Shown: positions 59,929-64,000 of the stretch, piece by piece
How the letters are laid out: each line of letters opens with the position of its first letter
Numbering within the stretch: the stretch's first letter is position 1
Source: Paenibacillus_G sp049942825
GTDB taxonomy: Bacteria; Bacillota; Bacilli; Paenibacillales; NBRC-103111
NCBI RefSeq assembly: GCF_049942825.1
Contig: NZ_CP187970.1
Span: 3,844,001 to 3,908,000 of the forward strand
Length of the DNA stretch: 64,000 nt
Direction of reading: 5' to 3'
Notes under the pieces: model-generated
Told to the model about the DNA's origin: nothing
The model's database searches: none
What the model saw: the letters and a program-made list of their open reading frames with translations, nothing else
Made by a program: the position numbers and the translations under genes

Positions 59929-60774
59929 TTATTCCGTTAATGAAGGATAGCGATAATCCTCGTCATCCTCCCATTCCTGCTGATCGCTGATATCTACGCT
60001 CAGGCCTGACTGCTTCCAACGATTCATCATGTCATCCGACATGTAGTGATGACTTAAATCAAGATGCTGCAGCTTCTTTATCTTCTCACTCTGAATAAGT
60101 GCTTCAGCTCCAGCATCTGTTAACGTACCCAGGGAAAGATCCAGCGTATGTAATCCATCAAGAATAGGTGCATTGGCTACTGCAATAGCAATTTCATCTT
60201 GAATTTCACTATCTTTGAGCCCGAGATAGGTAAGCTGGGGGAATTTTCCCGGCTCGATCAGCGGGAGAATATCTTCGAGGCTCCCATCAAATCCATAGTT
60301 TTCAACCCCCAGATAAAGCTCCAGCTTCTTGAGGTTTTTGAAACTGCCTTCGCTAATGCTGGTAAGAACATCTTTTCCAAGCCCGCCGCAAATGATCGTA
60401 AGCTCCTCCAGCTTGTCATGGTGGGCAGGATCGATGCTGAGACCTGTGCTTCCTTGAATCGTGAGTGAGCTTAGCTCGGGGTAAGCGGATAGAATCGGTC
60501 CCAGGTTGGATTGATTAATCCAGGAGACCTCGCATTCTTCAGAGGACATGTCGCCGATAAACAAGCTGCGCAGCCGTGGAAAGCGGTCTTTCAACCGAAC
60601 AAGCGCTTCGACAATTTCACTGGAATCATTCTCGTAGGCGCCGCCCCAGTCGCCGATGATAAGGCTTTCAACCTGTAAGCTCTCTTCCTTGCCTGCAAGC
60701 TCTTCTATTAAACTTACGATTTCGACTCCATTCTCGTATTGATCATAATCGACAGATAGTTTACATTCGGACAT
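59929..60774 (-). CDS. Leucine-rich-repeat protein, STM4015 family
   Basis: 281 residues, first gene of the cassette. From about residue 65 it holds six or seven leucine-rich repeats (LRSLFIGDM, LSSLTIQGS, LEELTIICGG, LKKLELYLG, LTYLGLKDS, LHTLDLSLG, LQHLDLSHH), which make a ribonuclease-inhibitor-like solenoid. After SVDISDQQ an acidic linker (EWEDDED) leads to the short tail YRYPSLTE. LRR proteins bind partners; within this operon it could be a scaffold, or carry the substrate on its tail. No catalytic residues are visible. GGAGG precedes the ATG by 8 bases. Confidence 0.75.
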   Translation of the reverse strand: MSECKLSVDYDQYENGVEIVSLIEELAGKEESLQVESLIIGDWGGAYENDSSEIVEALVRLKDRFPRLRSLFIGDMSSEECEVSWINQSNLGPILSAYPELSSLTIQGSTGLSIDPAHHDKLEELTIICGGLGKDVLTSISEGSFKNLKKLELYLGVENYGFDGSLEDILPLIEPGKFPQLTYLGLKDSEIQDEIAIAVANAPILDGLHTLDLSLGTLTDAGAEALIQSEKIKKLQHLDLSHHYMSDDMMNRWKQSGLSVDISDQQEWEDDEDYRYPSLTE

Positions 60775-60858
60775 ACGAAAACCTCCTGGAAAAGAATACT
60801 AACCTTCCACTCATTATAAGATCCATTCGCTAGGGTTTCAAATGTATATAGCAGCAGA

Positions 60859-60884
60859 GAGCCGTCTGCTGTGGCAAACGGCTC
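60859..60884 (-). terminator. Weak hairpin between the RND pump and the STM4015-like gene
   Basis: GAGCCGT and ACGGCTC pair around a 12-base loop, followed on the minus strand by CTCTCTGC rather than a real T-tract. It may separate the pump from the cassette. Confidence 0.3.
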
Positions 60885-60927
60885 CCTGTTACGGCTGCAC
60901 GAGTGTGTCGTTTCGATTAACTATGGA

Positions 60928-63900
60928 TTACATGCTTAGCGAGTGCGATTCCCTTGGTTCATGGGCTTCCCGCTGTACAGACCGGCGCAGCTTCCACCCG
61001 GCCAAGATGCGGTAAAGAGACGGCACGACAACCAGCGTCAGGATGGTGGAATAGATCAACCCGCTGATGATGGAGACAGCCATCGGCCTCCACAAGCTGC
61101 CGCCCGCAATCGCCATGGGCATCAAGCCGCTGACGGCGGTAGCGGCCGTCAGAAGAATGGGACGAAGTCGGGCCTTGCCCGCCGCAATGATGGCTTCGTT
61201 CAGATCCAGGCCGTGCTCTTCGCGGGCCTGCTCCACGAACTCGATGAGGACGATCCCGTTGCGGACGACCATCCCGGACAGGCTGACCACCCCCATCAGG
61301 GCCATGAAGCCAATCGGCGCACCGGTGAGGAACAAGCCGATCAAGGCTCCGCCAAGGGCAAGATACACCGTCGAGAGGATAAGGATCGGCGTCGATAAGG
61401 AATAGAACTGGATCGCAATAATAATGAAGATGAGCATGAGAACCACAATCGACAGCTGGCCGATGGCCGCAAACGACTGGTCCCTCTCCTCGTTCTCTCC
61501 CCCCACGCTGACTGTGTAGCCGTCCGGAAGCGATAGCGCGTCAAGCTTCGGAAGGAGCACCTTCATGAGATCGGCCGGCAGGACACCGTCCGTGTAGGAG
61601 CGTACCGTCACCGTGCGCATTTGATTGTAGCGCAGGATTTTCGAGATTATTTCGGAAGATTCCAGCTGCACAAAATCCTTCAGAGGATACAGCCCGCCAT
61701 TCTGCGAGGGAATGAGCAGATTGCGCAGATTCCGGTTCGCTCCCGGGTCGGCAAGCCCCTGTTCGCTGAAGAGCGTAATATCGATCAGCTCATTGCCGTA
61801 CTGCAGATCCGATACCTTGATGCCTTCGGTGGCCAAGCGAACCGTGGCCGAGAGGTCTTTCTCCGTCAGGCCGAAGTAGTTCGCTTTGTCCTTATCGAGC
61901 ACCATCTGCACCGTGGGAATCGCTCTGCCGACGTCGTCACTGACATCTACGGCTCCCGGCGTTTCCTTGATCAGCGCCTGGACCTCGGCCGACAGCCTCT
62001 GAAGTACGGTAAGATCCGTTCCGCTGAGGCGAATCGCAATCGGCGCCCCGACCGGCGGTCCATTCTCCAGCTCGCGCGGAGTAATCTGGACGTCAGGGTA
62101 CAGAGCGGACAGCTCTTTGCGCCAGGACGATACGAGGTCCTTGGTATTCACCTGCTCCTGATCGATCATGGCCAGAATTTGGCCGGTCCTGCTGTCGTAC
62201 CTCTCCATTTCCGTATAATAAAATTTGGGCGCCGAACGTCCCGCATAGACGGAAACTTCCTTCACGCCGGCCTGCTTCCCGATCCATGCTCCGATCGCCG
62301 CCGCGGTATCCGACGTATCCGCAAAGGTGCTTCCGGTAGGCAGCTCGATATCGACGAGCAACTCCTCCCGTTCGGCGGTTGGGAAATACTGCACGCCGAG
62401 CAGCGGCAGCAGCGCAAAGCTCGATGTGCCAACAGCCAGGGCGATCAGGCCGGTCAGCAGCGGTTTGCGCATGATCCGTCGGAGCTGGTTCTCATAGACC
62501 GTGCTCAGACGGTGGAATTGACGTCCCAGAAGCCCCGGAGACCGGCGCTTCTGCTCTTCGGCAGCGCTGCCCTTTTTGCGTCTGCGCTCCTGTTCCCACT
62601 GCCGCACAATCGGTACGACGGTCAGTGACATCATCATCGATACCAGCAGGGTGCTCGTGATGACGAGCGGGATGGGCCGGATGAAGTCGCCGATATTGCC
62701 TTTCAGAAAGTACAGCGGGAAGAAAGCAGACGCTGTGGCAACGGTGGCCGTCAAGATGGAAACCCCTACTTCCTTACTCCCCAGCAAAGAGGCCTTCGCC
62801 GGCGAGTCCCCGAGCTCAAGCCGGCGTTCGATATTATCGTTGACCACAATGGCATCGTCGACCAGGATCCCAAGCACAATGACCAGGGCCACGATCGAGA
62901 TCTGGTTGAGATCCACGCCGAACAGCTTCATGGGGATCAGCCCAATCAGAATCGACAAGGGAATCGCGGCGGACACGAGCAGGGAGGTGCCGAGGGTCAA
63001 GCCCAGCGAGCATACGACGATAACAGCCGCAATGCCGATCAGCAGCTCTTTTCCCAGATCGCTGAAGAGATGCTGCACATTCTGTTTCTGGTTAAAGGCG
63101 GAGACCAGCTCCACATCGCTGGGCAGCTGCGGCTTTAATGCCTCCATCTTCGCATCGATACGGTCCTGCAGATCCGGAATATCGCCCCCTTTTTGAGCCT
63201 TGATGACGAGATCGATGGCCGGCTTGCCGTTATAGAAGATGCGCTGCTCCAGCTTTTTGGGAGCCAGTGTCACCTCCGCCACATCCTTCAACGTCAGCGA
63301 CGAGCCGGCCGCCGGGCTGCGGTAGATCACGGTTTCAGCGACCTCGCCCGGCGAGCTCCACTCTCCCGTCAGCTGCACATACTGCCGTTGATTGGCCTGA
63401 TCCACGGTACCGATCGGAACGCGTTCCCTGGAATTTTGAAGGGCCTGGGACAAGGTTCCCCAATGCAGCCTGTAAGTTTCGAGCTTCGCCGCATTCAGCT
63501 CCACGCGGATCTGCCGCTCGGGCAGACCGATGACCTCCACACTGGAGACGCCGGAGACGGTTTGCAGCTGCTCCTTCCAGTTGTCCGTCAAGGGCCTCAG
63601 GGCTTCGAATTGATCCGTACTGTCTACGACAAGATGCAGAATCTGTTCGGAAATCTCCGTCAGATTCGTGTTCATCACAGGCGCCTCCGCGTCATCGGGC
63701 AGCTCCGCCTCAGCAGTCTGGACCTTCTGCCGGAGGGTGTCCCACGACTGCTCCGCATCCGAGCCTGGGACCAGCTCCACCACGATGGAGGACACGCTCT
63801 CCTGCGACGTGGAGGTCAGCTTCAGAATGTTATCCATCTCGCTGATCTTGTCTTCGAGCTTCTTCGTGACGAGCTGCTCGACCTTATCGGGAGACGCTCC

Positions 63901-64000
63901 CGGGTACAGCGTGCGGACACTGGCCACGGTCGCTGTAATTTCGGGATTTTCCCGCTGCTGCAGACCCATGAAGTTAGCGGCTCCCACAACGGTGGCGATC
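60928..64000 (-). CDS. RND efflux transporter (SwrC/AcrB-like), N-terminus beyond the window
   Basis: At least 1019 residues; the frame is open to the window edge (IATVVGAANF precedes the first internal start), so about the first 20 residues with the beginning of helix 1 are missing. It has the duplicated RND layout: two large extracytoplasmic loops (YPGASPDKVEQLV in the first, LPTGSTFADTSD in the second) and two sets of membrane helices. The proton-relay Asp pair is in LGILVDDAIVVNDNIERR, and the second half has LSGMVVRNGIVLIEFVEQ. In Gram-positives such pumps export lipopeptides, lipids or drugs. Linkage to the peptide synthetase is too distant to claim. Confidence 0.88.
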   Translation of the reverse strand, partial: IATVVGAANFMGLQQRENPEITATVASVRTLYPGASPDKVEQLVTKKLEDKISEMDNILKLTSTSQESVSSIVVELVPGSDAEQSWDTLRQKVQTAEAELPDDAEAPVMNTNLTEISEQILHLVVDSTDQFEALRPLTDNWKEQLQTVSGVSSVEVIGLPERQIRVELNAAKLETYRLHWGTLSQALQNSRERVPIGTVDQANQRQYVQLTGEWSSPGEVAETVIYRSPAAGSSLTLKDVAEVTLAPKKLEQRIFYNGKPAIDLVIKAQKGGDIPDLQDRIDAKMEALKPQLPSDVELVSAFNQKQNVQHLFSDLGKELLIGIAAVIVVCSLGLTLGTSLLVSAAIPLSILIGLIPMKLFGVDLNQISIVALVIVLGILVDDAIVVNDNIERRLELGDSPAKASLLGSKEVGVSILTATVATASAFFPLYFLKGNIGDFIRPIPLVITSTLLVSMMMSLTVVPIVRQWEQERRRKKGSAAEEQKRRSPGLLGRQFHRLSTVYENQLRRIMRKPLLTGLIALAVGTSSFALLPLLGVQYFPTAEREELLVDIELPTGSTFADTSDTAAAIGAWIGKQAGVKEVSVYAGRSAPKFYYTEMERYDSRTGQILAMIDQEQVNTKDLVSSWRKELSALYPDVQITPRELENGPPVGAPIAIRLSGTDLTVLQRLSAEVQALIKETPGAVDVSDDVGRAIPTVQMVLDKDKANYFGLTEKDLSATVRLATEGIKVSDLQYGNELIDITLFSEQGLADPGANRNLRNLLIPSQNGGLYPLKDFVQLESSEIISKILRYNQMRTVTVRSYTDGVLPADLMKVLLPKLDALSLPDGYTVSVGGENEERDQSFAAIGQLSIVVLMLIFIIIAIQFYSLSTPILILSTVYLALGGALIGLFLTGAPIGFMALMGVVSLSGMVVRNGIVLIEFVEQAREEHGLDLNEAIIAAGKARLRPILLTAATAVSGLMPMAIAGGSLWRPMAVSIISGLIYSTILTLVVVPSLYRILAGWKLRRSVQREAHEPRESHSLSM

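Noticed and set aside
61621..62628. Long plus-strand frame (335 aa) opposite the RND pump
   Set aside because: Antisense shadow of a well-supported RND gene, without a ribosome site or family motif.
1..64000. CRISPR arrays, tRNA and rRNA genes, complete insertion sequences
   Set aside because: No regularly spaced repeats, no tRNA cloverleaf with TTCRA arm, no rRNA stretches and no transposase were seen.
60928..64000. RND pump as the exporter of the NRPS product
   Set aside because: It is 19 kb away, beyond several unrelated operons and terminators; nothing in the sequence links the two.

Overview
The window looks like chromosomal DNA of a Paenibacillus-type Firmicute. The support is a genome of intermediate GC, strong GGAGG ribosome binding sites, GTG/TTG starts, a YesN-like membrane AraC regulator with an LplB/YtcP/LipO sugar ABC operon, copper-amine-oxidase-like surface proteins, and a very large NRPS/PKS operon. 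Nearly every gene after 2 kb lies on the minus strand. I named families by reading motifs; no database search was possible.

Layout. 1-2.0 kb: the end of an aldo/keto reductase, a MerR regulator diverging from a short-chain dehydrogenase, with a MerR-type promoter. 2.1-11.1 kb: a secreted SH3-like protein, a TPR protein, small regulator/effector pairs (TetR with a glyoxalase-fold protein, PadR with DUF2812, MarR with an MFS exporter), a ribD gene with an internal deletion, and a DUF2262 protein. 11.3-41.9 kb: one operon of three giant genes, transcribed NRPS1 (4113 aa), PKS (1473 aa), NRPS2 (4593 aa). It has a candidate sigma-A promoter upstream and a strong terminator downstream. 42-45.2 kb: a RibD_C/DHFR-like reductase, a DUF2269 membrane protein and a frameshifted acyl-CoA-dehydrogenase-like gene. 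45.2-53.9 kb: a carbohydrate locus (AraC sensor-regulator, two permeases, binding lipoprotein, GH95 alpha-L-fucosidase). 54.2-55.1 kb: decayed DNA with two internally deleted genes and a possible group II intron fragment. 55.1-60.8 kb: a compact six-gene operon matching the uncharacterised STM4015-4014-4013-4012-4011 cassette (leucine-rich repeat protein, ATP-grasp, sulfatase-fold hydrolase, two radical SAM enzymes) with an APS kinase gene appended. 60.9-64 kb: an RND efflux pump that runs off the window.

The giant operon should make a short peptide of six residues with one possible polyketide insertion. Read from the binding-pocket residues, the order is: possibly acylated D-aromatic, D-Dab/Orn, Val, (C2 unit), Gly-like, D-aromatic/hydrophobic, Ser. 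The line is odd in several ways. The PKS acyltransferase has lost its nucleophile and a block of about 110 residues that normally carries the catalytic His. The PKS ketoreductase has lost Lys, Ser and Tyr of its tetrad. One epimerase has a degenerate active-site motif just after a glycine-like module. The line ends in a bare condensation domain with no thioesterase.

The second system of interest is the STM401x-type cassette. Two radical SAM enzymes, an ATP-grasp, a phosphatase/sulfatase-fold enzyme, a leucine-rich repeat protein with a short acidic tail, and a PAPS-forming kinase are transcribed together with gaps or overlaps of at most about 20 bp. The window also holds a dispersed 35-bp repeat that lies on both sides of the NRPS operon, and an unusual number of genes decayed by internal deletion.
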